From: Branchiostoma floridae
Lineage: Eukaryota; Chordata; Leptocardii; Amphioxiformes; Branchiostomatidae
Length of the DNA stretch: 54,589 bases
Assembly: GCF_000003815.2 (NCBI RefSeq)
Contig: NC_049995.1
Location: forward strand, 13,859,504-13,914,092
Direction: 5' to 3'
Below, in pieces: positions 11,401 to 21,279 of this stretch. A program made the position numbers and the translations under genes. The stretch's first letter is position 1; each line of letters starts with the position of its first letter. The notes under the pieces are model-generated. The model saw only the letters and a program-made list of their open reading frames with translations. It was not told the origin of the DNA and searched no databases.

Positions 11401-14400
11401 GGGAGGCCACATCGGCCATGTATTTCTGAAAACGTTCAGGCTGTACTGGCACGTGCGGGGGGCGAATCCGCAGCCCGATGGCACACAAAGTTTTGCCTGC
11501 CTGCACGTACATTGTAAAGTTCTACGGCGTGTCTGTGTGCTCCAAAATCCGTCGGATTTCCTACGAGTTCGTACGGAGGCGGTACTTACCACTTACGGAT
11601 CCCAAAAGATTGCCCACGTTTTGGCACGTAGACAGCACGTATTTGCATGTACGGCGGGTTGTGCCCTTAGCTTTAATAGTGTCTTATTGATGAGTTTCTT
11701 TTTCCATAGACTTCTACGTTATAATTCTTGGTTTACATAGCCGCGTTCATAATGAAGCTAAGTGAAATTTTAGCAGATTTTTCATTCTATGTTGAGCACA
11801 TTTACCCTATATCGTGGGAAAAATTGCCAACGTCAACTATACGTACTAGGTTCTTTTTTTTATAGCAATTACAAACTGCGATTAGTTAATCCCCACAAAA
11901 GGCACTTTTTTGCTGCTAGTGTACAACCGCACCACTCAGAACCCAGGACTGTGTACCTCCGACCTAGCGCGCGGCTGCAAAGCTTTACCTGCTAATTTCT
12001 TCAATTACAAACAAGCTTTCACCAATCTAACTTTTGATATCAGTTCCGCTGGCTAAAAGGGAATTTCTCACCGCTAAAAACATGCGTCTATACAGCCGTT
12101 TAGTTTTTGGCTCGGATCTATTTTAGGGTACCCACTCGCGGAGTAATACATCAATGAGACCTTAACTGTACAACTTCCTTTGTGTGTAAATTCACCCATT
12201 TATTGAAAGCGCCAAGGCCGCTGAAAAGCGCCAAAGGCCGCTGAATGGGTGTCCAAAAAATACGAAAAAACCAAATTCAAGAAGGTTCTGTATCGTAAAA
12301 GTTGATCACGCTAGCATTATGATTGATGCCAAAATGCGTCACATGGTCTTCCACTACAATACAGGTTGTTAAAACTGTAAGATTTACCCGAATCATTGGT
12401 GTCACTTCCTGCTTACAAGTGTACTGTAAAAAATAAAGCACATCAACTATGTTAGGTTTTCAGAATTCTCAGCATTTACTTACAATTTCTCTGGTCTTAA
12501 AGATATCATAAATCATGCTAATAAGGTCTATACCAAAATCATCAGGGATTGATATTTGAGTTAGTGGATGTGGTTAGGCTTACTTTAGTATAGTACTGAT
12601 GCATTCTTTTCAACAGACTTGCTCTAGCCTGTATTAGAGGATAAGAATCCTCTTAGAAAGGATGGAACAAGACAATATATTTTTCTAATTCTAAATCTCA
12701 AAATGTTTCTCGGTAAGGCCAGTACGCATCATTAATGACAGACTTGAATATTAGTTGCTACAGCACATCTATAGGAACGAAAAATTAGCTGTTGCAGAGA
12801 ATATAGATTCAATTTGGTCTTTTTTGCCTCAGGCCAAAGTACTGTAAATGCATTTAAGTTTGCGGGGATTTAATTTCGCGGTAGCGGGAAAAAGGACTTT
12901 TCCCGGTGGTTTTAATTACGCGGTAACACCATGCATAGACTGCAGTCTAATACCATAAGAGAAAAATGTTTGCGGTGGATTTAAGTTCGCTGTGAAGTGG
13001 TCACAGTGAAAACTGCAAACATTAATCCACCACGAACATTTCTGCATTTACAGTATCCTGTGGAGCCTGTTTGAGGCTAGATTGATCAAAAGACAACTTC
13101 CTTTTGTGTTTAGATCCACCCATTGAAAGGCAGCCATTCAAGGCGCCAATGGGTGTCAAAAAATTAGAAGATTAGATGTTGAACCAAAATCCGCCAGGAT
13201 AGTGTAGAAAGTTGATCATGCAAGCATCATGGTTGATGTCAAAATGCATCATATACACTTTATGGTCTTCCACTACAATACAGGCTGTTAAAACTGGAAG
13301 ATTATTACCAAACATTGGTGGAAAATCCTGCTTATAAGTATTATGTAAAAAAATAAAGCACATCAACTATGTTAGGTTTTCAGAATTGTCAGCAGTTACT
13401 TACAAATTGTGTCTAGTCTTAAAAAATAGCAAAGATTATGTTAATAAGGTCTGTACCACAATGATCGGGAGATTAAGCTTACTGAATGCATTCTGCAGAA
13501 CAGCCTTGCTCTAGCCTTATAAGGGTTAGCTGGGTCTGCATGGGGGGTCCTGACAATGATTTACGCTGAATTCAGAAGAACCCCCTACGTATTTCGCTTA
13601 ATCAGGGAAGGCAATTATGCTAAATTTGGTCGCCTCGCTACGAATTACGTAGATAAGATGGTTTTCCCTAGTAGGAGGAAATCAAAATAGGCTGTGTATG
13701 TCTTACGGAAAAAAGCAGGCAGACCCTTTAGCCTATATTAGAGGACAAAAAAGGCTCTTAGAAAATGACCAGAACAGGATGATACCGTAACAAGACAATA
13801 TGTCTATAATTATTCTCAATCTCAACATGTTTCTTGATAGGGCCATGAGTGTGCGCTGACGGGGGCATTTTATGAGCGCAGTGGGTAGCCATTATCTGTT
13901 GACTCTTTATAACATCCACGACAACAATTCCTTGGCCTACCGCGAGACTCAGACAACTTCCTTTGTGTATAAATCCACCCATGTATCGAAAGCGTCAATC
14001 ATGGGCGTCCAAAAACAATTAGAATTAATGGATTAACTCCGGAAATGACGTAATAAAACTGTCTAGGTCAGCATCGTTATTGATGCCAAAATGTATCATA
14101 TACTCTGTATGGTCTTTCACTACTATTAGGTTTTAAAAACCATAAGATTTACTTAACATTGGTGGAAATGCTAGCGTACATTGTTATTTGAAGGTTTAAG
14201 CAAATGAAAATATGTTAGGTTTTCAGAATTGCCAGTATCTACCTAAATCTTTGTCTGTTTTTGAAAATAGCATAAATTATGTTAATGAGGTCAGTAAGAT
14301 TCGAGGGGAGGGAAATTTTCTTGTGGGTGGGGTTTGCCTTATTTACTGATGCATTTTGCAATATATTCTTAATGTTATCCTAAGAAAATGATCAATGATA

Positions 14401-17400
14401 TTCTCAGTCGACATACACACACGTCGATGTAGGTTAGACATCCAGGTAATAAGATTCGCCAAAAAGTTTTTAGACATAATGCATATTTTAGAAACTACAC
14501 CTTACACATCAACTTAAACAGCATATGTCAACTGATATGGATGACTGAACTGAACTTAACTGTTACCCCAAGGAGGCTGAATTATAAGCCCCTTGTTCAA
14601 CCTCCTTGGTTACCCCTATCCTCCAAATCAGGTCACCTCGAAAATACCCTGTCATTGTTCATATTGAACAGCTACTACTGTGTAAGTACTGAAGAAGAAA
14701 ATGAAGAAATAAGAACACATCAGCAAAAACAAGTTATTTTTCCCTATCAGTTATCATATTTAATTTTTTCATCTTTTTTCAGGCCATGGAGAAGCTGGTG
14801 GATGCAGGACTGGTGAAGGCCATCGGTGTGTCCAACTTCAACATCTCACAGATGGAGGAGGTCCTGTCCAATGGGAGGATCAAACCAGCTGTCAATCAAG
14901 TACGCTCCTCCCAGATTTTACCTTATAAGGTCACTTCAATTTGATTTGAACAATCTGACCAATGGGAGGATCAAACCAGCTGTCAATCAAGTAAGCTCCT
15001 CCCAGAATTTTACCTTATAAGGTCACTTCAATGTTATTTGAACAATCTGACCAATGGGAGGATCAAACCAGCTGTCAATCAAGTAAGCTCCTCCCAGAAT
15101 TTTACCTTATAAGGTCACTTCAATTTGATTTGAACAATCTGACCAATGGGAGGATCAAACCAGCTGTCAATCAAGTAAGTGTAAGAATCCTCTCAGCCAA
15201 TAGGAACTATAGATTTTACTATTAATGTGATCAATAATTTATAGCATCAATGTAGCTTTTGAAAGTACAGTAGAAGCCGCTTAATTGCACGACCCATTTG
15301 CCAGTGAATTTTGTGCAATTATCTGGTTGGTGCAATAATGCGAAGTTATCTAGCTGGACCACATCAGTTTGGGATTTGGGGGTTCCTTGCAGTTAACAGA
15401 AGTTTGCTTTAATCCGTTGTGCAATTATAGCTGGCTTCTACAGTACTTGAGAATGTATCACACTTAATTGTTTAACTTAAACTTATGTTAACCCTGAAAC
15501 ACAAGGGGCAAGTATAAAGCCTGGCTCCTATTATTCGAGCCTGTGCCGAACCAGTGCCGTCAGTTCACAAACCTAACACCGCAAACCACTTTCAGACCCT
15601 TTTGGTGGCGCATAAACCACACTGTTGCAACCCCCAGAGCCAAACAACCACCCACCCACACCCATGCAGTTAATTTTCTTCGATACACTTTTTACAAAAT
15701 TTAAAAGCTGCTTCGGCTTAGTGTTACTAAAGTTGCTAGGAAAGGAAACTTAAGGAAAGGAACGTGATCTTGATCCAGTTTTATCTCACTGAAGAGCTAG
15801 TCTTCCACTGGTCGTGACAGAGAAGACAAATGCTAGGTACAGTATTTACAGGTTCATTATACCGGGAAAATTCCAGTAGCTCTTTTCAACAAGCACAATG
15901 AACAGTGAACTACGTCTTAACGTCCCGTCGTAACATCCTCCTACGCACAGTCCCAACGGCTAGCTGACTGCTCAGCCTATTGGGCCCTGCTATCCCAGGC
16001 CCTACCCCCAGGTATTATGATTGTTGCCACAAACTCGCCGCCCTGCTTATACATATTAATGAGTTTACCCTTATATGGGCAGTCAGCCGTTGGGATATTA
16101 ATGAGCTTACCCTTATATGGGCAGTCAGCCGTTGGGAATCGGGCGTAGGAGGATGGTGCTATGTAAGCCGTCACATGATTGGATGATTGCCACAAACTGG
16201 CCGCCCTGACAGCTTTTGACAGCAAAAAGCCCTATACCTGCGGGTAGGGCCTGGGATAGCAGGGCCCAATAGGCTGAGCAGTCAGCTAGCCGTTGGGACC
16301 GTGCGTAGGAGGATGCGTCGTAAGGACGCAACCCTTTCCAGTAGCATGCATGTCGGGTGATCGACAAAGCCGGAATCGAACTCACGACTTCTAGTTCCAG
16401 AGGCAGGGCCGCTAACCACTGGACTATGCACACTACTAACTGGGATGAATCATTGAATGGGAAGAGGTCACCTCATGCCATGATGGTTTCCTGCCTCTGG
16501 TTTGTGTACTGCATTTAAGTTCGCAGGGATTTAATTTCGTGGTAGCTGGAATGGAGTGTTTGCTTTGGCTGTGAGCTCCCTGTGCTGTGCCATACTGTAA
16601 ATGCAGAAATGTTCGCGGTGGATTAATGTTCGCGGTTTTCGCGACGGCCGCTTCACCGCGAATTTAAAACCACCGCGAAAATTTTTCCATAACAGTAAGA
16701 GACTACAGTGCATGGTGCTACGGCGAAATTAAAACCACCGCGAAAAGTCCATTTTCCCGCAACCGCGAAATTAAATCCCAGCTGACTTAAATGCATTACG
16801 GTATACTGTAAGTCACATACTGTACTGCTGCCCCACAAAGAAACGCAGTACTTGCTTCAGCAAAAGTTCTATGTAATTAATGTTGTGCAGGAAGAACTGA
16901 AGTACAGAACTGGCAGATCACCTAATGCCACAGCAGGAAAAGCAAGCATGTTCACAAATATAAACAAGGACATTGTAAACAAGCTCTTTTTATTCATGCA
17001 AAATTACGCAGGGATTTAAGAGAAGAAACATTAAATTTTAATCTACCTGGTGCAAAATGCATCCAAAATCAGTGGACAAGGGGTGACTGTGTAATACAGT
17101 TATTTAAATTTTCCCATTTTAGATTGGTGAATACATAAAAAATGAATCAAAATACATTGTATGCACCCCAAATAGAGAAAAATACTAGCAGCAAAATTGC
17201 TTGGAGGTGTTGCTTTCTAATATAGTCATTTCAATTCTCCAGGTGGAGTCTCACCCCTACCTGGTGTGCAGCAAGCTTCTAAAATGTGCTGCTGACAACA
17301 ATGTCGTCATCACGGCTTTCAGCCCGCTTGGCAGACCTGGGTACTGTAGAAATCATATTTTTCTTTTATACAACAATCAAATATCAGCAATTGACTGCTA

Positions 17401-20400
17401 TATGACTGATCAGTTCTTAAACAGTTAAATAGCCAAACTACGTATCATCATCATCATCATCATCCGGGCGTGCTGGTTGCACGGGTAGTATATTGATTTT
17501 GCCGGTATCTATTTTTTTGTGTTCATGTTCTGTTGTGGCAAGGAAGTCATACAACCATTATTAATGCTCATATAACTGCATCAAATTTCTTTGTGTTAAA
17601 GATGTGTTGGAACAAGGAAACACAATGTGTATTTAATATGATAAGTGTGCAAAGACTTAAGTAGAGGAGAGCCTGACTGTCAAGTTTCTAAGTAGCCTGA
17701 CAGCAAAACTTGGTTAACAGAGGCAATTGGTGTTGTTTGCATGATTGAAGATAGTATTTTAAAACACATCAGTAGTTACTCCTGACCTGAACCATCAAAA
17801 TGTAGAATTTCCTTTGTAGCAAAATGGACCTGGTCCATTGTTTTGGGTATTGCCCATTCACAAGTTCACATACAATAATTAGGTCCAGGTTCAGGTCCAG
17901 ACCTGGAGTTCAATTCAGACTCACAGTAAGCTTTCTCTTCCAGGGAGGAGAGCCTACATGGTGTCAGTCCCCTCAAGGATCCGAAGGTGATTTCAATTGC
18001 AGAAAAGCACAAGAAAACTCCAGCACAGGTAAAACTTGAGTTCTTCTGTAGCAGTTTGAGTAATAAATTTTATTTTTCAATTTTTTACTGGTGGAACAAT
18101 GTCTGATCAAATATGAAAAATCATGACTTTTTGGTCAATCTGCTGTAAAAATTTTTGTGGCATGCAAGAAAGTCCCTTCACCCTTTGAATGCCAACTTCA
18201 ATAGTGTTGTATTATGTAGGTCTATAGTTACTGTACTGTTATATTATTGATGCAAGCGAACGATTGTGTTGAATTTAGATATGGTCGGGGTTTAAACTGT
18301 GCCCAGGTCATACCAAATACATTGAAATAGAACATTTTAATGCTTTGGAAGTTTGGAATTTGCAGAAATGTCCTTGGACCACCCATATACCAAATACTTT
18401 GTTCGATCCCATCTCTCGTCATATATATACCTACAAAATGGTCCATGCTGCTTTCTCTGCTTAGCACTCAGCGCCTAACCAGGTGTTCCATCTCCCACAG
18501 GTGTGCCTCAGGTGGCAGGTACAGAGGGGCGTGGTCGTCGTCCCAAAGAGCGCCACACCTGCAAGGATCCTGGAAAACTCTCAGGTACATGTAAGAAAGT
18601 GGGGTTATCACATATTTCTGGACATATCTCCTAATAACCTGAATTACTTCTGAATGCTTGGAGAAAATGTATTTTTGGAAAATGTTCAAATGACATTATC
18701 ACTATGTAACGCTAGTTCACCTTTATCCGTTGTGTTACCTACATGTATATCCGTTGTTTTTAAAAACAGGGTATTTGGGGATATCACGTCGACGGACGTT
18801 AGTTTCAAATTGCACTATTATCAGGATATTGCAGTTTAAAACTATTACCTGTCGACTTGATGTGCCTACGTACCCTGCATTTAAATGCAACGGATATAGG
18901 TTACCCAATGAATAAAGGTGAATTAGTGTTAGATGTAGAGCACTTCTCTAAATCCGAAAATGTAGAAAAATTTTTGGTCACTGTCTTACCAAAAATAAAG
19001 AGGTCTGTCCCTGTCTTATAAGAAATAAAGAGTCTGAGGGAAACGCAATGTGGATACACATAAATCTGTGACAGACACGGACAGACACACACACAGAGAC
19101 TAGACAGACAGACACAAACACACAAAAACTAGACACACACACAAAAAAAAAACCCAGTATCTCGAGTCCATTTTTCATGTTTGTATTAGGCAGACATTCA
19201 ACGATGTCCCTGATTTGTCAAAAAGATGCTTACTATTATGCAAAACCATACCCATGCATTCCACCAAATGCATCTGGTTCATTGTCTGCCTTACATGACA
19301 ACAAATACAAATTTGGTGCAAAAGGTTATTTCAGCAGGAAGCAAGTTATTGGGAACAAATCTGTAACAGTTACTGTTTATATACATGAAAGTTTTGATCT
19401 ATGTTTTGTAAGATATATGAGTAAATAGCCTATAACATTGTGAAAGAACCACAAAATATAAACAAAAATTTTGCATTTAGGCCACACCAATTTAATTTCT
19501 TGGTTCACGGATTCGCTCGCTCCTATTTTTTGGAAAAAAAAAATAAAAATAAAAATTACCACTCAGCAATTTTTCACCATTAATGAAATCATTCACCAAC
19601 TCTCTGGTGTAGCAAATTGGCCTTTATATTATAAGCTCCTTAAAGTGTGGGTACAGGTGCTGTTACTGTACAATAATAGTGTTTTTGTACTTTTTTCAAG
19701 CTTAAAACTTTTTTCCTTTATGTTTTGGATTAGCCGTTACCTTTACCCCAACCATTTTACAATTTTTACTTTTAATTTTCATTTCGCCCTCTCACTCCAT
19801 ATTTTTTATGAAAAAATCCGTGAACCAAGAAATTAAATTGGTGTGGCCTTAAACATGGAATATATACAGATTTCCCCATTTAATGACACTGTAACTGTTG
19901 CTGTTTTCCAGATCTTTGACTTTGAGCTGAGCACAGAAGACATGGAAACGATCTCAGGACTGAACAAAGATGCCAGGATTGTCAAGTTTGGGATGTAAGT
20001 TATATAAGTTCATTTCATTTTGAATGTTTAAGTCGGTAGTCCCAATGGAGCTTCAGCCATTTGTCTTATCAGGCTTCTAATCTCTAAGACCTGTTCTTCC
20101 AACACAGGATGATTGTTTTCCTGTCTCAACAAGCAAATTTCTGTCCTCTAAAAGGTTCAGATTTTCCAAATCTTATAACAACATTGGCGAGCCAAACAAT
20201 GAATGACATAACAACTTTACAAACTAAATGACAACTTTCAATGCATAATTTTTTACTTGCAGCAAGGAAATATTTCAATGCATCATTACTTGAAGCAATT
20301 AAATCCTTTTATTCTGAAAAAAGCATCTTTACTTGTAGCAGTTAAATCCTTTTATTCTGAAAAAAACAATACTTGTTTAAAGCAGGCCAATGGAAAATTC

Positions 20401-20866
20401 AATGGAAAATTTCCTCGTTGAAACGGGTATCTTTTGAAAATGTCTCTTTCAACATGGGCTCCCAAACAATGAGTGACAATTTAACTTAAATGTAACTAAA
20501 AAATCCACTGGCCTGAACCAACTTTACAAGTCATAAATATCTACTGGCATGAACCAGCTTAACAATCTATTATGACAACTTTCAATTCATATTTTTCTTG
20601 TAGCAAGGAAATCCTGTCCTCCAAAAAAATCATCACATCAAACTTTTGAAAATATCAACCCAAACATGGGCTCCCAAACAATGAGAAACACTCAGATAAC
20701 ATAAAAATACACTGGGCCGGCACATAGATTATCTTTCAATGCATCCTTTCTTATGTGGTAAAAAGAAAACACTCAAAAGCACTTTACAAGTAGCTAAAAG
20801 TCTGTTTTCTTCTGTCATTTCAGGTGTGATGACCATCCACAGTGGCCTTTCAATGGAGAATTCTGA
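5426..20866 (+). CDS. Aldo-keto reductase, AKR1-type (NADPH-dependent carbonyl reductase), complete, 10 exons, 321 aa
   Basis: Exons: 5426-5515, 6004-6168, 8002-8118, 9029-9112, 14783-14899, 17243-17340, 17944-18028, 18501-18584, 19912-19994, 20824-20866. All introns are GT-AG; the coding sum is 966 nt, the usual family length. The enzyme should reduce aldehydes and ketones with NADPH in the cytosol as a monomeric TIM barrel. The catalytic tetrad is intact: Asp52 and Tyr57 ([11 protein letters not shown]), Lys85 (FITSK) and His118 (YLMHFPVAW). Cofactor residues include Ser169-Asn170 (GVSNF), Gln191, Ser218 and Lys268-Ser269-Arg274 ([10 protein letters not shown]). The C-terminus [10 protein letters not shown] is typical. 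Odd points: seven extra residues (GPGSVGT) before the conserved Trp of the first loop, and Phe217 where AKR1 enzymes normally have the Tyr that stacks on nicotinamide. The start Met is followed by the standard MPLLGLGT strand. It resembles AKR1A or AKR1E; the exact orthologue is unclear. Confidence 0.96.
5695..5935 (-). mobile_element. tRNA-derived SINE-like repeat (copy 1), intron 1
   Basis: On the minus strand a box-A-like stretch (TAGCTTTGCGGTTAGTGC) is followed by a box-B-like GGGTTCTAATCCC, the layout of a tRNA-derived SINE head. A diverged copy with the same tail (CTGAAACACAAGGGGC and nearby) lies at 15485-15650 in the same orientation. Confidence 0.5.
6454..6843. mobile_element. MITE with GGCCTAGG termini and TTA target duplication, intron 2
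   Basis: Terminal inverted repeats of about 34 bp start GGCCTAGGAAAAAAAATGTT on both strands. The element is flanked by TTA at 6451-6453 and 6844-6846. A 3-bp TWA duplication suits a PIF/Harbinger-type non-autonomous element; no transposase is present. Confidence 0.7.
7173..7782. mobile_element. 610-bp MITE with TACCGTATATTCTCGAATAA termini, intron 2
   Basis: Inverted repeats of about 29 bp bound the element (start at 7173, mirror image ending at 7782). The sub-terminal motif AAAGTACGCACCCC recurs inside at about 7203, 7283 and 7687, so the element is built partly from repeats of its own end. If the true end is CCGTATATTC, a TA dinucleotide flanks each side. No coding capacity. Confidence 0.75.
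8255..8870 (-). mobile_element. 3' remnant of a non-LTR retrotransposon (LINE), intron 3
   Basis: Read on the minus strand, frames with shifts and stops encode the C-terminal part of a LINE reverse-transcriptase protein: [20 protein letters not shown], then a damaged CxxC segment ([18 protein letters not shown]) and [10 protein letters not shown]. This matches the usual end of such proteins (KxRxSxHxLxIExGR, then EDExHFxxxC). A TAAATAAATAAAT run near 8262 on the plus strand marks the tail. It is a 5'-truncated dead copy opposite to the gene. Confidence 0.72.
8870..8998. mobile_element. Diverged fragment of the AGCGGCCACC-type MITE, intron 3
   Basis: The segment beginning CTGTATCAGCGGCCACCTTT resembles the left part of the element at 49395 (CTGTATTAGCGGCCACCTTT). 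It ends with an inverted CAGCCACCTGTCTAG-like motif. Boundaries are vague. Confidence 0.35.
9150..9420 (+). mobile_element. tRNA-derived SINE, intron 4
   Basis: A tRNA-like head (box A near ATGGCTTAAGAGTG, box B GAGTTCGATG) is followed by a GGAAAGGCACTTTACACGAC / CACCCAGGTG / GGGTACCTGAC body. From memory, that body occurs in many invertebrate SINEs. Orientation is the same as the gene. No clear target duplication was seen. Confidence 0.55.
9744..9926. mobile_element. ACTGTAAATGCA-ended MITE, copy 1 (intron 4)
   Basis: The ends ACTGTAAATGCA and TGCATTTACAGT are exact inverted repeats. The interior has repeated GCGGTGGTTTTAAGTT blocks in both orientations. Related copies lie at 12841-13054, 16594-16805 and 44390-44578, with a 50-bp fragment near 16507. 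Confidence 0.75.
10455..10872. mobile_element. TACCGGTAC-type inverted-repeat element, copy 1
   Basis: Left end GGTATCGGTACAGCGTACCGG and right end TGTACCGGTACCCACCCCTA are imperfect inverted repeats. The interior has repeated AGGTCCAGGTTCAGGTCC and TGGACCTGA blocks. Similar sequence lies at 17740-17925 and 33815-34014, and the right-end motif, inverted, opens the short stretch at about 1038. Confidence 0.55.
11353..11672. mobile_element. 320-bp MITE with AGCTAAGGGCACAACCCGCC termini, copy 1
   Basis: Inverted repeats of about 31 bp (AGCTAAGGGCACAACCCGCC...) bound exactly 320 bp, flanked by TTA at 11350-11352 and 11673-11675. A second 320-bp copy lies at 31688-32007 in the opposite orientation. 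The TWA target duplication suggests a PIF/Harbinger-type element. Open frames inside it are not coding. Confidence 0.8.
12841..13054. mobile_element. ACTGTAAATGCA-ended MITE, copy 2 (intron 4)
   Basis: Same ends and same GCGGGGATTTAATTTCGCGG interior as the element at 9744, inserted within the third unit of the intron 4 array. 214 bp. Confidence 0.78.
14870..15182 (+). repeat. Four tandem copies of the exon 5 end and its splice donor
   Basis: A 91-92-bp unit starts at 14870, 14961, 15053 and 15145. Each copy holds the last 30 coding bases of reductase exon 5 (residues [10 protein letters not shown]) plus the donor and following intron. The donors lie at 14900 (GTACGC), 14991 and 15083 (GTAAGC) and 15175 (GTAAGT). 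Only the first continues the protein frame; reading past it meets TGA at 14942-14944. The last copy has the best donor consensus. Confidence 0.9.
15264..15447. mobile_element. AGTACAGTAGAAGCC-ended MITE, intron 5
   Basis: AGTACAGTAGAAGCC at the left mirrors GGCTTCTACAGTACT at the right, with sub-terminal AATTGCAC / GTGCAATTAT also inverted. About 184 bp, non-coding. Confidence 0.65.
15485..15650 (-). mobile_element. SINE-like repeat, copy 2, intron 5
   Basis: Diverged copy of the repeat at 5695-5935: the CTGAAACACAAGGGGC tail and the block reading CACACTGTTGCAACCCC are shared, in the same minus orientation. Confidence 0.45.
15917..16335. mobile_element. Foldback element with arms of about 95 bp, intron 5
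   Basis: The left arm (about 15930-16013, CATCCTCCTACGCACAGTCC... to CAGGCCCTACCC) is mirrored at about 16240-16320 with few mismatches. Further inverted similarity continues inward (CCACAAACTCGCCGCCCTG against the inverse form near 16190). A 42-bp unit beginning TTAATGAG is tandemly doubled at 16056 and 16098. Confidence 0.75.
16360..16435 (-). mobile_element. tRNA-like SINE head, intron 5
   Basis: The minus strand reads TAGTCCAGTGGTTAGCG (box A) and, about 30 bases on, GAGTTCGATTCCGG (box B), as in a tRNA gene. The anticodon arm does not fold with a U before the anticodon and no matched acceptor stem is seen. A SINE or tRNA-derived fragment is more likely than a working tRNA. Confidence 0.5.
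16594..16805. mobile_element. ACTGTAAATGCA-ended MITE, copy 3 (intron 5, inverted)
   Basis: Same family as 9744 and 12841 but in reverse orientation. GC-rich GCGGTTTTCGCGACGGCCGC interior, ending near ATGCATTACGGTATACTG. A 50-bp piece of another copy lies just upstream at about 16507. Confidence 0.72.
17442..17464. repeat. ATC trinucleotide microsatellite, intron 6
   Basis: Seven consecutive ATC units. A second, interrupted CAT/ATC tract lies at about 35097-35147. Confidence 0.8.
17740..17925. mobile_element. TACCGGTAC-type element, fragment 2, intron 6
   Basis: Shares the GGACCTGGTCCATT and TTAGGTCCAGGTTCAGGTCC blocks with 10720-10870 and 33890-33980, but the terminal motif is missing. It ends just before the acceptor tract of exon 7. 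Confidence 0.45.
18707..18931. mobile_element. TTCACCTTTATCCG-type MITE, copy 1, intron 8
   Basis: The left end TAACGCTAGTTCACCTTTAT is mirrored by the right end with a few mismatches; inner ATCCGTTG and CAACGGAT are also paired. A cleaner copy lies at 47195-47422. Confidence 0.7.
19078..19150. repeat. CA-rich low-complexity tract, intron 8
   Basis: Interrupted ACAC/AGACAG repeats followed by an A-run. The minus-strand open frames here (cysteine-valine rich) are artefacts of the repeat. Confidence 0.75.
19480..19848. mobile_element. GGCCACACCAATTTAATT-ended MITE with TTA duplication, copy 1, intron 8
   Basis: GGCCACACCAATTTAATTTC at the left is mirrored exactly at the right. Inverted repeats extend over about 31 bp and end at TTCACGGAT / ATCCGTGAA. 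TTA flanks both sides (19477-19479 and 19849-19851). A shorter, diverged copy is at 48852-49103. PIF/Harbinger-like by target site. Confidence 0.8.
20100..20700. repeat. Diverged short tandem repeats in intron 9
   Basis: Phrases such as CTTGTAGCAAGGAAAT, CCCAAACAATGAGTGACA and AAATCCTTTTATTCTGAAAA recur two to three times at irregular spacing. No coding frame. Confidence 0.5.
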
Positions 20867-21029
20867 GATTATTACTAGACGTATATTATATGAATGGAAG
20901 GACTTTATTGGATTAAATTTTATAACTGTTACAATAATTTGGTCAAGCACATTTCATTAAAGGAGGATCAGTCTTTAGAACTCGTGCTAATTTGGGCAAG
21001 ATAATGTTTCATTTGTTGTCTGTAATTTC

Positions 21030-21035
21030 AATAAA
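21030..21035 (+). terminator. Poly(A) signal AATAAA of the reductase gene
   Basis: AATAAA lies 164 bp after the TGA stop, a normal 3' UTR distance, followed by A/T-rich sequence. It is the first canonical signal after the stop. Confidence 0.6.
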
Positions 21036-21279
21036 AATTGATGGAATAAGAGAATTAAATCAAATGAGAAAGGCTCAGCCTGAATCTTTGTGTACATTTC
21101 AGTGCCTCTAAAGTTAAATTAGTCAATCAGGAGAAACTGAAATTCTTCTAAAAAGTATGCAAATTATGAAAACAAGTAATGAAAAAGTACAAATCTTGGT
21201 GAACATTATAATAAGTGGAAAGATTAAGTGGAGAGTGCCTCTGGTCTGTAGGTCTATGAGTTCACTCAACAGCTGAGAA

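Larger units (their letters stand above)
9940..14370. repeat. Five-copy diverged segmental tandem array in intron 4
   Basis: Five copies of one unit follow each other at spacings of about 0.86-1.2 kb. Each has a short hairpin with CCCAT arms around GAAAGCGCCAA (10006, 10980, 12197, 13118, 13977). Most of the later copies keep recognisable GCATCATGATTGATGCCAAAATG and GGTCTTCCACTACAATACAGG blocks, and all have a form of TTTCAGAATTCTCAG...TTACTTACAA (10255, 11226, 12451, 13373, 14217), the first being the most diverged. Some copies carry later insertions, such as the MITEs at 11353 and 12841. The array accounts for most of the 5.7-kb intron. Confidence 0.75.

Noticed and set aside
11300-11740. 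Open frames of 70-118 codons on both strands
   Set aside because: They lie in and around the 320-bp MITE, whose second copy does not keep them.
16360-16435. Functional tRNA gene
   Set aside because: Box A and B are present, but there is no paired acceptor stem and the anticodon loop is irregular; a SINE head fits better.
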